DNA of 64,000 nucleotides from Pseudorasbora parva (GCF_024679245.1 NC_090185.1:29944670-30008669), one strand, 5' to 3'; positions 11,101-20,728 are shown, counted from the first letter of the stretch. Translations and numbers: made by a program. The notes: generated from the sequence alone by a model not told the origin.

Positions 11101-11743
11101 TAGCTGGTGAGGTCCGATATGGCGGGAGGTGAACTGGTTTCGAATCACCCGTATTGATTGCGTGCTCCCCCAATGAAGTATGACCCAAGTGTCCATCAAA
11201 CAAGTCCCAGAAGTCTTTAAGAAGATCCCCCAATTTCTCCTTTTGTTCCCTTTCCAGACAAGCAACCTCAATTTTCTCATCCAGCGCAGACTGGCAGACA
11301 TCCAAAAACATCAAGCTCCCAAGCTCAGGTGCCTCCGACCACTCACTTAAAACCTCTTGGGTCGTAGATTTACCTAGGGTCACCGTCCTTGATGGGATGT
11401 CAATGCTAACAGATGCTCGCAGCATAAAATCCATCCCTAAGATGAGTGGAGAGGACAGATCAGGGATAATGACAAACCGATGGTAGAAATTTTCACCCTG
11501 GAGGCCAATGTTTAACCACACAACACCAGTAGGTGTGCAAACAGCACTGTTGGCTAGCTGAATTGGGGGAAAAGTCCAAGGTTGGACCTTCTGAGAATGC
11601 TGCAGGACATCAGAAATCATATTTGTGCGAACTGCCGAAAGTGAGGCACCAGTGTCTAAAGCTGCGTCGATGGCCTTGTGACAGAAATTGACTTTAACGA
11701 CAAATGGTGTGTTCCAAAATGAAGGAGAAGTACGGTCCTCCAC
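8153..11743 (-). CDS. pol: Gypsy pol polyprotein: protease, RT, RNase H, integrase
   Basis: The listed 1196 residues begin at a GTG, but the frame stays open upstream past the gag stop at 11782 to about 11830, so pol is probably expressed as a Gag-Pol fusion. Visible motifs: aspartic protease DTGA (about 30-33); RT with PFGLCNAPATF and YLDD (355-358); RNase H with HTDACDLGLGAA (about 502-513) and YTDHNSLKWL (about 569-578); integrase zinc finger with H725/H730 and CPVC (760-763); integrase catalytic core with D792, D852 and E887; then a basic C-terminal domain and an acidic tail. All key residues are present and no frame break is seen. It would copy the element's RNA into DNA and integrate it. 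Confidence 0.95.
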   Translation of the reverse strand: MEDRTSPSFWNTPFVVKVNFCHKAIDAALDTGASLSAVRTNMISDVLQHSQKVQPWTFPPIQLANSAVCTPTGVVWLNIGLQGENFYHRFVIIPDLSSPLILGMDFMLRASVSIDIPSRTVTLGKSTTQEVLSEWSEAPELGSLMFLDVCQSALDEKIEVACLEREQKEKLGDLLKDFWDLFDGHLGHTSLGEHAINTGDSKPVHLPPYRTSPAKKQIIEEQIQMMLEENLIEPSSSPWAAPVVIVKKPCGEHRFCVDYRGLNQLTLKDSYPLPRVDESLDFLAHGKFLSTLDLSRGYWQVSVEKQSRPKTAFASHCGLFQFKVLPFGLCNAPATFQRVMNNVLAGLIYKCCAVYLDDIVIASPTFEQHLQDLREVLSRLKSAGLTLKLKKCQFCLNELIFLGYRVTPDGISPDPKKVEAVTGFRTPTDLKQVRGFLGLTSYYRRFIPSYAQKAEPLFKLTRKETPFNWDDSCQASMDYLKSCLTSEPILCLPDFTRPFFVHTDACDLGLGAALMQKDDMGRDVVVSFASRTLHKAERPYSTPEKECLGVIWALEHFRPYIEGLHVTIYTDHNSLKWLMARPNPSGRLARWSLRLQDFDFNIIHRPGVQNKVPDALSRSPLPQCEGPIDILPPHAVIAGLDLRSLSSIAITDREQLRQLQNEDPVVGSLLRNLEEGGSDEVHVIHDGLLYFRDPKITCSLHPMKQLKLFVPTVIRPTVLKYYHDHPTAGHLGVTKTLARLKQRFFWPKMAADVKKYVISCPVCQLTKPSQRKPAGLMVPIKPVKPWEYTGVDFVGPLPRTQRGNEYLIVFVDYFSKWVEVSAVRSATAQVAASKFLSEIFARHGAPTYLISDRGTPFVSSLFEHVVGALGTEHRLTTAYHPQTNATERVNRTLKTAIRAYVGDKHTSWDKYLPQICFALRTAPHESTGHSPAMLIYGRELETQLDLITQPSTDGVDDPDMLYPESLKASLKVAHDHARAALGESHTKRKHYYDQKRRTVSYAVGDLVRVKTHPKSDADANFTAKLAPVYAGPFRISKKLSSVNYKLSNVHTGEDAGVFHVVNLQPFHSRDMAMPTANSSGGIERSLPLNENVDSQADREESGNADQRIDNDSSTETLNQSSDETSKKQCTELSLDFVPDSVDDGDVYDFTSDAVVPEIVSQGQGRYRLRPRRAPRITSDWTMNKWTNPYHTQRFDS

Positions 11744-11781
11744 ATGACCAAGGACAAGTGACTGGCTGGGTTGAGGCGCGT

Positions 11782-12996
11782 TTATCTTCTGGAGGGAGGA
11801 TTGCCTCTGTGAAACGTCCTCCCCCCTTTGAAGTTTACCTTCTGCCGAACTGGATTTTGATTTGTCTCCTCTCTTTCAGTGTATATTGCAGCTGTCTTGT
11901 CTTCTTTAGGGTTCTGTGGATCATTCACTACTGGACTTGTCTGTTTTTCATTTGCTGGGAAAATTTCTGTTTGTTGTGCAGGGTTGCAGTTTGGACAGTT
12001 TCTAGATGTGAAACCTGGTGCAGAACACTTGAAACAGTAAGTCTCGCGCACGTTCCTGCTTCTCTGAACTACTGGTTCATTGCGGCTGTCAGGGCCAAGA
12101 GCAGAGTGCAGTTCGTGGGCACGCATCAAGAGATCTATGACTGAAGTAATTTGCGCACCATACAGTGCAACTCTGTAGCGCTCAAGTGCATGCTTGCAAA
12201 TAAGATCAATCTGCTCTTGTTCAGGTGGTGGAGACTTCAGTTTCTTGAATTCAGATAACAAATGTGCTACAAATGTTGGAAATGGTTCTCCTTGAGCTTG
12301 AACACGGTCAAGAATACCTCTCCAGATACTCTCTTGGTTATCTGATGGAAGGAACACGGTCTTGAACAAGGTGCAGAACTGTGTCCAAGACGTGACGTGT
12401 GAACTCAGCACTGTAAACCACTTCCTGGGCTCCCTAGCTAAGAAACGTGGCAGTTCAAGCAACATTTGAGCATCACTGAGACCCAAAGACGTTCTATAGG
12501 CGTCCACAAGAAGAAGCCATTCATCTGGTTGAACTTTTCCGTTGTTTGCAAACACTGGGGGTTCAAGTCTTGATTGATGCAAGACTGAGGCTAAAGTTCT
12601 GGTTGCATTGTTCAATTCAAGAGAGCTTTGAGCCAGGCCAAACGCATTTTCCATTCTGGCGTTCATTTCCGCTTCAAAGGACCTAGGCCTATGAGGTTGA
12701 CTCACTGGTATTTGAGCATATGGCGTAGACGAAGCAACAGGGCTGACTTGTGAAGGTAAATGGCTTGACAGAGGTACATGCAAGTTTTGTGTGCAGCGGT
12801 CAATGATACCTCTCTGTAGATCAAGAGACTCACTCAGGCACCTCCGCAGCATTTCCACTTCCTCTTTCAGTGACTCGACCTGCGTCTCCAGACGATTCGC
12901 TGGAACTGACACTGGCACTCTCAACCTGGGTGGACGCTCACAGCATGCAGATAGGTCAGATAAGTCAGTCTCGTCATTCACAAAACGTCTTGCCAT
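11782..12996 (-). CDS. gag: Gypsy gag with an atypical zinc knuckle
   Basis: I chose the ATG at 12996 (MARRFVNDE), giving 404 residues; an in-frame ATG at 13068 would add 24 hydrophobic residues that look like leader sequence. The N-terminal third has a coiled-coil-like stretch (RLETQVESLKEEVEMLRRCL). The middle is a retrotransposon capsid-type region (RKWFTVLSSHVTSWTQFCTLF). A C-terminal knuckle reads CFKCSAPGFTSRNC, with F where the CX2CX4HX4C histidine should be. The pol frame is -1 relative to gag and overlaps its 3' end. The run AAAGGGGGG at about 11822-11830 lies in the overlap and could promote slippage, though it is not a canonical heptamer. Confidence 0.9.
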   Translation of the reverse strand: MARRFVNDETDLSDLSACCERPPRLRVPVSVPANRLETQVESLKEEVEMLRRCLSESLDLQRGIIDRCTQNLHVPLSSHLPSQVSPVASSTPYAQIPVSQPHRPRSFEAEMNARMENAFGLAQSSLELNNATRTLASVLHQSRLEPPVFANNGKVQPDEWLLLVDAYRTSLGLSDAQMLLELPRFLAREPRKWFTVLSSHVTSWTQFCTLFKTVFLPSDNQESIWRGILDRVQAQGEPFPTFVAHLLSEFKKLKSPPPEQEQIDLICKHALERYRVALYGAQITSVIDLLMRAHELHSALGPDSRNEPVVQRSRNVRETYCFKCSAPGFTSRNCPNCNPAQQTEIFPANEKQTSPVVNDPQNPKEDKTAAIYTEREETNQNPVRQKVNFKGGRTFHRGNPPSRR

Positions 12997-13769
12997 TATA
13001 ACACAATTAGTTTGTATCAGAATAATATAAACGTCACAAGGACAGATCAGAGCAGAGACATTCAACAAACATTTCCAACTTGCATCAATTTCCCGTTTGT
13101 GAATAGTAAAGAAACAAATTAAATATAAACAGTTGGATGATCTGTTGAAACAATTTAGTAATATAATAAGAAATTAGGCAAATGCAAATTACTTCTTGAA
13201 AAAAAAAATAGTGACAACAGTTCAATACTTCAAGTCCAAAAAAATAATAATAGATTGTTTTTTTTTTTTTCAGTCAGATGAGCAAACACTTAAAGAGGAA
13301 TCCAACAAAAATTCTTCAAACGAGGACTCCAATAGTACAAATCCAGGGAAAAACAATCCAGTTCAAAGAAACGTTTCAATTCAAACAGTTCACCACGTGA
13401 AACTCTTATCAAATGAACAAAATAATTTGGCAACTTAAACCCTGAAAAAAAAAGTAAAAGTTCACAAATAGTCAAATTCCCGATTACCTCAACGAATCAA
13501 GATCCTACTTGTAAATTAAATTCACGAAGACTGCTTCCATGGCCACGCAAATCCACAGAAATATGAAGAAATATCCACTGCGTCACAACACAACATGTCC
13601 GTCACTTCGTCGAGTCATTCACTCCATGTGCATTGAAATGGGCCGAAGTGCAGCCTCACCCGTGTTGGCCTAACGATAGAGATTTATATACACTCCTTTG
13701 GCTTCCATCAAAAAAAAATTCAGCTCTGCTTCCGTGTAAACCTCGCCTAAAAATCCAAGGACAGAGACA

Positions 13770-13787
13770 AAATGTTCGGGCGCCACT
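13770..13787 (-). other. Primer-binding site, tRNA-Lys type
   Basis: Immediately downstream of the 5' LTR on the minus strand, after a 2-base spacer, the sequence reads TGGCGCCCGAACA, the 13-base start of the classical tRNA-Lys primer-binding site. Similarity stops after these 13 bases. Confidence 0.85.
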
Positions 13788-14099
13788 TGTAATGCTTGTG
13801 TCCGGGTGAAAAATGCGGATAGCTCACTTAATATAACCTGGAGTGGATGCAAACACGGAGGCGATTAACGTCAAACATGTCGCGCTTTATTCCCCGCTGA
13901 ACTCTCATCACAACTCCATTTCCTTCCACAGCATTACTCAATAAAACAAAAATACCTGACTGTCAGCAACAGAAAAACAGAGAATAATCCCCACGCATGG
14001 GAGCTCAAAAACTCTGCGCACATACACAAGATGCAGAACTCGTTCACAGGGAGCGCGCGCAGCTCTTAAAGGGGCCACACTATATTTCTACTCGTTACA
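13788..14099 (-). repeat. 5' LTR of the young Gypsy element
   Basis: 312 bp, apparently identical to 7551-7862. In this strand sense it carries the promoter and the R/U5 region. A long leader of about 790 nt separates it from the gag ATG. Confidence 0.95.
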
Positions 14100-14103
14100 G
14101 TAT

Positions 14104-14766
14104 GCAAGTTTATCTTAAATTAAATATGAATTAAATTATGTATATATGATAACTATATGCTGGCATAAAAACAGAAAGGATAAACAAAAGCACGTGGTGT
14201 CACAGGCAGTGTTCTTCAGAGTGCACCTGTCCTGGAAAGACAGCAATGGACGACACTCGTCTGTGAAGGTTGAGAAGCACACAGTTCTCTATAATCCACA
14301 CAATTTGCTTTATAAAGACTTGCAAGTGAATGAAAGCATGGGAGGAAGTTGGTGAGCGTGAGCGGCTCTTGATGCTGATGGTAAGTCATTTTAAAGTGTT
14401 TTTGACAATCTTTCGTTGCCTCACGAACGAACAACTAAATATAGGTAAATAGAATATACACACATTAATATAGCACACATACAGTATAGACATGTAGATA
14501 GACTATGATGTGCGTTATTTTGTCATTTTTAAAAAAAACGTTTTTAGATAATTTGCTCATTTAGCCTACAATATATCATTAAGAAGTTTCCTCTTGGTTA
14601 TTACAGTCATTTATGAATTATCTTTAAGAGGTTTATGATGGGTAATGCATGCAAATTTGATGCCTTTCCAATATTTCAAGACAATTTCCCGAAGTTTCTC
14701 TTTTTAGCAGTGTGCTTTTCATGGACATATAGTGTGATGGCCTTTCTTCTATCAAAAACTCGCACT
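14104..14766. other. Gene-free AT-rich sequence
   Basis: No coding or repeat structure could be supported between the young Gypsy element and the split-repeat element, apart from short AT runs. Confidence 0.4.
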
Positions 14767-14986
14767 AAGTGAAGTTTTATTAACTAATTTCGGGAGGAGC
14801 ACTAACAGATAATTAAACAACGGAGCTGTCAGCTAATCAAACCTAATTAACAAGGGGAGCACGTCAGATAATTAAACCTAATTAAACACAGGTGGAGCAT
14901 GGTAAGCTAATCAATCTGATCAACGATAGGAGGTGTACTTATACTACAGATTTACCTCCTCTCGTTGACCATTTTTATTTTGGCAT
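14767..14986 (+). repeat. Split direct repeat A1
   Basis: 220 bp, AAGTGAAGTTTTATTAAC...TTTTATTTTGGCAT. It matches 20288-20507 except for AACGG/AATGG and GCTGTC/GCCGTC. It is not bounded by TG...CA and has no flanking TSD, so it does not behave as an LTR. Confidence 0.9.
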
Positions 14987-15853
14987 GGATGGCTTCAGGC
15001 AGGTCGCCCCACCTGCACACTCACGCTGCTAGGCTAACTCCAAATGCTCAAGAAACAAGTATTTTCCTAACAAAAGTTTAAGCTATTTATAAACTCAACT
15101 CATACCGCTTCATCAACATTCATGGTAAAAGATTTCTGCTTTTCCCTACGAAACACAATTGGCATTTTGTCTTCTAACAATTCTAATCGATGAACAACTT
15201 CAATAATCAATGTCTTAAAAGCATGTTAATAACGTTGCGTTTTTGGAACCACGACAACAGAGTCAACTGCGAAAGCAGCACTCGGTCATCAAAGAATGCA
15301 CACTGCAGAGACTTGCAACATTAAACTACAACAGTTTCTGTCTTAAGAAATAGAAAACGATCTTAAATAATGAATGTATTACTGGCACACCTTTAAGCTT
15401 GCGATCGCTGTGTACTTTACCTACGTTACTTTTAATCCACGAGAATACGTACATCATGGACGCGCACGCGGTGACCGTGGCGATAAACAAATAAGTATAC
15501 TTCTGGGAAAGTGAATATACAGATATTTTGAGGCTACATCAATCAGATAATGACAATGCTACAGCGTACATCACAAAAAGACAAGCCGCTAGTCGGAACC
15601 AGCTCTCCCTTGATTCAATACGTCTCAATTTGACGCCCATATGAGCTCGGTCACACAGGGACACAGTGAGTACAACCTTCTTACAAGCATTTGCGACTCA
15701 GGGCATTTCCACACCTTAAAGTCCGCACCGGGGTCTGAACTGAAGCTCATGTTTTGATTTATTTTTACATGTTGGGTTAGATTTGTTTGCTTTCACATTG
15801 CAAATTGTGCGAGTGCACTAAAGAACTTACATGACATACCGCGTCCTGCTGTA

Positions 15854-16131
15854 GTGATGTCGTTTACGAACGATTCATTCATTTTGTATGAATCTTTAAT
15901 CCGAATCTTTTGAACAACGAGTTTTCTCAGAGAGCGATTCGTTCATTTGTTTACCGAGCACGCGCATTTGTTCTGTACAGGGAAGTACTAAACGTGCTGG
16001 AAAAGATAACATGTAACATTTTAATTAGATTCTGCTTAAATTAACGGGATCACTTTAGAAAAGATTCGTCCATTTTGCTGAACAAGATTCAAAGATCCGT
16101 ATCAGTAAAAAGGATCCGAACTTCCCACTAC
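15854..16131. mobile_element. hAT-like MITE remnant
   Basis: The left end reads TAGTGATGTCGTTTACGAACG. The right end in reverse complement reads TAGTGGGAAGTTCGGATCC, resembling the TAGTGATGGGA type of termini seen in full at 45742. No 8-bp TSD could be matched, so this is a tentative remnant. Confidence 0.4.
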
Positions 16132-16446
16132 TATTGTAGCGTGCTGCTTCTTGACATTGATCGGCTCGTAAACGAACGTGCGTCTGACGTCAGCGCATCG
16201 TCACTCGGGCGAGTAACTCCCAAAAACTTAGCCAGCTGACTCTTTGCCTCACTGCCTTACGAGACATGGCTTGTAAAGCAGCGTTTTTGTCAATGATTTT
16301 GGACAGACTTCTAAGGCAGTGTAACAGTTTAATGATCTGCAGCAAACAGAGAGAGCTTTCGTGAAAACTAAGCACGTCTAATTACTACACTTGTACTACA
16401 TTTATAATGACACCAGAAGTGGAAATATTGGTTGTTGCGTGTTTAT

Positions 16447-16499
16447 AAATAAATAAATAAATAAATAAATAAAAAAAATAAAAAAAAAATAAAAAAAAC
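16447..16499. repeat. (AAAT)n and A-rich microsatellite
   Basis: Repeated AAAT units followed by A runs with T interruptions. Possibly the A-rich tail of an old retroposon, but no body was recognised. Confidence 0.85.
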
Positions 16500-17239
16500 A
16501 CACTGGAAATTCCTTTGAAATATCTTTAGAAGTTGTAGCCATTCATACAAACAAAATTCACCTAAAGAAGGCTTTCTATAAGGCTTTTAACATTACATCA
16601 ACATAAAAAGGAACCTCCTGTAAATGGTCAGATAATTCAAACCATACAGAACGCTTTCGCACAAGAAACGAACCTAACCTTCGTTCAGTTTGATCCGGAC
16701 AGAGACTTTGCAAACTGAAAGTCAGAATCCGGACGAAGCAAGACGAGCTGCATTTCATGAAATACAATCCAATTTGGAGCTCCTGTTTTCCTAAATATAA
16801 CACACATTTCTTACAGTAGGCTATATTGTATAGCATAATAATTATTATTTTAAGCCATCTTATATTTTGGGGAAAGAAAAAGTATATCACGATTACGCAA
16901 ACCTCAAAGGCCATGATTTCATTAAATAAACGTGAGCTTCACATTCAGAATCTGTGCATTCTACAGCCTTCACAACAACAACGCTTTATTTCAGAGCAGT
17001 TCACAATCATGATTAGTTCTCGTTTATGCCAAGTAAATGCATACAATGACAAGGCTTCTGTACTACGATTATATCGTAATTTGTTGCACACAATTGTGAG
17101 GGAGTATATGTTATTTCCTTCATACTAGTTAAAAGGAGCATTCTGCAATAATCAAGCAGTAATTTCAAAAGTCTCAGCTGGTTATACAAACATGTTTCTC
17201 CATTTGTCTGTTCAACCATTTTTTTTTATTTTTTTTTCT

Positions 17240-18020
17240 TCTGCCGCAGCAGTGCCGTTCCTTCAGTTCCCGCAGGAGCTGAGTTTCTCCGCCTAATTTT
17301 CTCCACAGCAGCAGCAGTGCTGTTCCCTCTGCTCCCACAGGAGCTGAGTTTCTCCAGCTAATTTTCTCCACAGCAGCAGCAGTGCCGTTCCCTCTGCTCC
17401 CACAGGAGCTCTGTTTCTCCGGCTAATTTTCTCCACAGCAGCAGCAGTGCTGTTCCCTCTGCTCCCACAGGAGCTGAGTTTCTCCAGCTAATTTTCTCCA
17501 CAGCAGCAGCAGTGCCGTTCCCTCTGCTCCCACAGGAGCTCTGTTTCTCCGGCTAATTTTCTCCACAGCAGCAGCAGTGCTGTTCCCTCTGCTCACACGG
17601 AGCTCAGTTACTCTGGCTAAACTTTCTCCACTGCAGCAGCAGTGCCGTTCCCTCTACTCCCACAGGAGCTCAGTTTCTCTGGCTAATTTTCTCCACTGCC
17701 GCAGCAGTGCTGTTTCCTCTGCTCCCGCAGGAGCTCAGTTTCTCTGGCTAATTTCACCACTGCCGCAGCAGTGCTGTTTCCTCTGCTCCCGCAGGAGCTC
17801 AGTTTCTCTGACTAATTTTCTCCACTGCCGCAGCAGTGCTGTTTCCTCTGCTCCCGCAGGAGCTCAGTTTCTCTGACTAATTTTCTCCACTGCCACAGCA
17901 GTGCTGTTTCCTCTGCTCCCGCAGGAGCTCAGTTTCTCTGGCTAATTTTCACCACTGCCACAGCAGTGCTGTTCCCTCTGCTCCCACAGGAGCTCAGTTT
18001 CTCTGGCTAATTTTCTCCCT
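17240..18020. repeat. 65-bp minisatellite, about 12 copies
   Basis: The unit contains CAGCAGCAGCAGTGCTGTTCC, CTCTGCTCCCACAGGAGCT, and GAGTTTCTCCAGCTAATTTTC. Successive copies are 65 bp apart, for example at 17306 and 17371. Two sub-families are visible: ACAGCAGCAGCAG early in the array and ACTGCCGCAGCAG later. Open frames through it are shifted by the non-multiple-of-3 period and are not genes. The array lies inside the split-repeat element. Confidence 0.9.
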
Positions 18021-18579
18021 TATCCATCTGGCGAGGCTCCCCCATTGGAAGCAATGAGTCTTAATCTCCCATCGGATGCCGTCAGAGCCTCTCAGTCACT
18101 ATCCATCTTTTCTTTTTCCGTCCGGTGAAGCTTCCCTTTCCGATTGCAGTGAGCATTGATCTCCCGTCGAATGCTGTGAAAGCTCTCCTGGCGGGTGTTT
18201 CCCCATCTCTTTCTCCGTACCGTCGGCCGATAGTACCCACTCATCTGATGCCAGGAATCTGCTCCTGGCGGAAGCTGGGTGGGCCCCCTCGGCAGGGGCG
18301 TGGGACTGGGGGGATAAAGGGTACTGAGTAACCAGGGCCCAAGGCAGGGAAGTCAGTTTTCTATACATACACATACATGGTACGGGGGCCCAGCAAGATG
18401 GTTTGTACCCAGGGCCCAAAATTTGGTGCTACGCCCCTGCCCCTCGGTCAGTCTTTCTTTTTAATTTCGACGCCCCATTTATCAATTTGGTAGGGCTCAC
18501 TCATCTGACGCTGTGATTCTAATCTCCCGTCAGATGCGGCTTGAGCCCCCGATCGACGGTTTTCAAACTTCGCGCATGT

Positions 18580-20030
18580 TGAATCTCGTTGTGCGCTCTT
18601 TCTCCGGACGGTAAGGTTTTTTCGTTTGTTGCAGTGAGCCGGGCCCCCCTCAGACATTGCAAGAGCTTTCCCGATTGGTCATCTTAATTTGAGGAAGCTC
18701 CTCATTTATCGGCCATTAGGGTTAGTTTCTCGTCTGTTGCAGTGAGCCCGGCCCCCCTCAGACGTTGCAAGAACCTTCCCGATCGGTCTTTCCAATTTGA
18801 GGATGCTCCTCATTTATTGGTCGGTGGGGTTTGTATCTCGTTGTGCGCTCTTTCTCCGGACGGTAAGGTTTTTTTGTTTGTTGCAGTGAGCCGGGCCCCC
18901 CTCAGACATTGCAAGAGCTTTCCCGATTGGTCATCTTAATTTGAGGAAGCTCCTCATTTATCGGCCATTAGGGTTAGTTTCTCGTCTGTTGCAGTGAGCC
19001 CGGCCCCCCTCAGACGTTGCAAGAACCTTCCCGATCGGTCTTTCCAATTTGAGGATGCTCCTCATTTATTGGTCGGTGGGGGTTTGTTTCTCGTCTGTTG
19101 CAGTGAGCCGGGCCCCCCTCAGACATTGCAAGAGCCTTCCCGATCTGTCACTCTAATTTGAGGATGCTCCTCATTTATCGGCCGTTAGGGTTTGTTTCTC
19201 GTCTGTTGCAGTGAGCTCGGCCCCCCTCAGACGTTGCAAGAACCTCCCCGATCAGTCTGTCAAATTCAAGGTTGCTCCTCATTTATTGGCCGGCAGGGTT
19301 TTTCTCGTCTGTTGCAGTGAGCCAGGCCCCCCTCAGACGTTGTAAGAGCCTTCCTAATCGGTCCTTCTGATTTGAGGATGCTCCTCATTATCAGCTGGTA
19401 CAGCTTACTTCTCGTCTGTTGCAGTGAGCCTGGCCCCCCTCAGACGTTGCAAGAGCCTTTCCGATCGGTAATTTTATTCAAGACAGCTCCTAATTTAATC
19501 GGCCGGTAGGGTTTTTTTTCCCATCTGTTGCAGTGAGCCTGGCCCCCCTCAGACGCCGTAAGAAGCCTTCCCAATCTACCCCGCTGATTTTGAGGATGCT
19601 CCTCATTTATCAGCTGGAAGAGCTCATCTTACATCTGTTGCAGTGAGCCAGGCCCCCCTCAGACTTGGTAGAGAGCCTTCCCGATCGGTCCGCCAAATTC
19701 TAGGCTGCTCCTCCTCTATCGTTCAGTAGGGTCTTCTTTTTCATCTGTTGCAGTGAGCCCGGCCCCCCTCAGATGTTGTAAGAGCCTTCCCATCGGCTCT
19801 CTGATTTTGAGGATGTTCCTCATTTATCAGCCGGAAGAGCTCGCTTCTCGTCTGTTGCAGTGAGCCGGACCCCCCTCAGACGTTGCAAAGGGCCCTCCCG
19901 ATCGGTAATTTTACAAAAATTCTCCTCATCCATCGTCCGGTAGGGTTCTTTCCCGTCTGTTGCAGTGAGCCTGGCCCCCCTCAGACGCGGCAAGAGCTTT
20001 CCCGATCGGTCTTCCAACGCCCAGTTTCCT
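18580..20030. repeat. ~108-bp minisatellite, about 13 copies, with a higher-order duplication
   Basis: The constant core is TTGCAGTGAGCC, then CGGCCCCCCTCAGACGTTGC, then AAGAGCCTTCCCGATCGGTC, followed by an AT-richer segment with GAGGATGCTCCTCATTTATC. Spacing of the GACGTTGC box is 106-110 bp, with one 144-bp step. A block of about 252 bp starting CTCGTTGTGCGCTCTTTC at 18585 recurs at about 18837, showing recent segmental amplification. The region just upstream (18030-18560) has diverged related CCCGTC...ATGCG units. The array abuts B1 of the split-repeat element. Confidence 0.9.
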
Positions 20031-20175
20031 TCAGCCAGTAGAACCCGTCCGCCCGAAGCAGCGAGGCAACACGGGCTCTCCTGGTCTAGCAGCCAGGCCT
20101 CTCAAATTATCAGCCCACCAATTTTTCTGCGTATTTGGGGGTTTTCTGGTGGCTGTCCTCCACTCCTTGCATTTT

Positions 20176-20289
20176 GGGGGATACTCTGGGTTCGGGCAAA
20201 AATCCGAGCCCGGAGCCCTCCCCTGGACAGCACGCCAAATACGCATAATCTTTACTCTATTTAATTTGATGTAAGTGGGAACTCGTGAA
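20176..20289 (+). repeat. Split direct repeat B1
   Basis: 114 bp, GGGGGATACTCTGGGTTCGG...GGGAACTCGTGAA, identical to 20615-20728. Its last two bases are also the first two of A2. Confidence 0.9.
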
Positions 20290-20507
20290 GTGAAGTTTTA
20301 TTAACTAATTTCGGGAGGAGCACTAACAGATAATTAAACAATGGAGCCGTCAGCTAATCAAACCTAATTAACAAGGGGAGCACGTCAGATAATTAAACCT
20401 AATTAAACACAGGTGGAGCATGGTAAGCTAATCAATCTGATCAACGATAGGAGGTGTACTTATACTACAGATTTACCTCCTCTCGTTGACCATTTTTATT
20501 TTGGCAT
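20288..20507 (+). repeat. Split direct repeat A2
   Basis: 220-bp near-identical copy of A1, placed immediately after B1. The B1-A2 junction has the sequence expected of a joined right and left end. Confidence 0.9.
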
Positions 20508-20614
20508 CCCTCCACCACCCCATCTCCTCACTTCAATTTAATAAACCCTCATTAGATGCCATCACAATCCATAAAACATTACAGTCTAGTTATAGAGTAT
20601 CTTTACCACGAGGG

Positions 20615-20728
20615 GGGGGATACTCTGGGTTCGGGCAAAAATCCGAGCCCGGAGCCCTCCCCTGGACAGCACGCCAAATACGCATAATCTTTACTCTATT
20701 TAATTTGATGTAAGTGGGAACTCGTGAA
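20615..20728 (+). repeat. Split direct repeat B2 (right end of element)
   Basis: 114-bp exact copy of B1, separated from A2 by 107 bp of unrelated C- and AT-rich sequence. The flank beyond it (ACGAAATTAAAA) is unrelated to the left flank of A1. Confidence 0.9.

Larger units (their letters stand above)
7547..14103 (-). mobile_element. Complete young Gypsy LTR retrotransposon
   Basis: The element runs 7551-14099 on the minus strand and is flanked by a 4-bp TSD, GTAT, at 7547-7550 and 14100-14103. It has two 312-bp LTRs that look identical base for base, a primer-binding site, a polypurine tract, a gag frame and one long pol frame (protease, RT, RNase H, integrase) without internal stops. Identical LTRs imply a very recent insertion. 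There is no env-like frame between integrase and the 3' LTR. The domain order, with integrase last, places it in Ty3/Gypsy (Metaviridae-type). Confidence 0.95.
14767..20728 (+). mobile_element. DIRS/Ngaro-like non-autonomous element with split direct repeats
   Basis: The repeats are arranged A1 (14767-14986), interior, B1 (20176-20289), A2 (20288-20507), a 107-bp spacer, and B2 (20615-20728). A1 and A2 are both 220 bp with two differences noticed; B1 and B2 are both 114 bp and identical. B1 runs directly into A2, sharing AA, which is exactly what joining the element's right end (...CTCGTGAA) to its left end (AAGTGAAG...) through the same AA would give. This is the split-direct-repeat layout of PAT/Ngaro-type tyrosine-recombinase retroelements, which make no TSD; none is seen here. 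No RT or recombinase frame was found. The interior is mainly non-coding sequence, a hAT-like remnant near 15854-16131 and two minisatellites. The element class is inferred from architecture alone. Confidence 0.6.

Noticed and set aside
8543..11301. Many plus-strand and minor minus-strand frames inside the Gypsy pol
   Set aside because: Shadows of the 1196-residue pol frame in other registers.
17577..17876. 99-residue frame in the 65-bp array
   Set aside because: The period is not a multiple of 3 and the frame is bounded by chance; no gene context.
14767..20507. A1 and A2 as ordinary LTRs
   Set aside because: The ends are not TG...CA, the flanks share no TSD, and the B1-A2-B2 arrangement is unexplained by LTRs.
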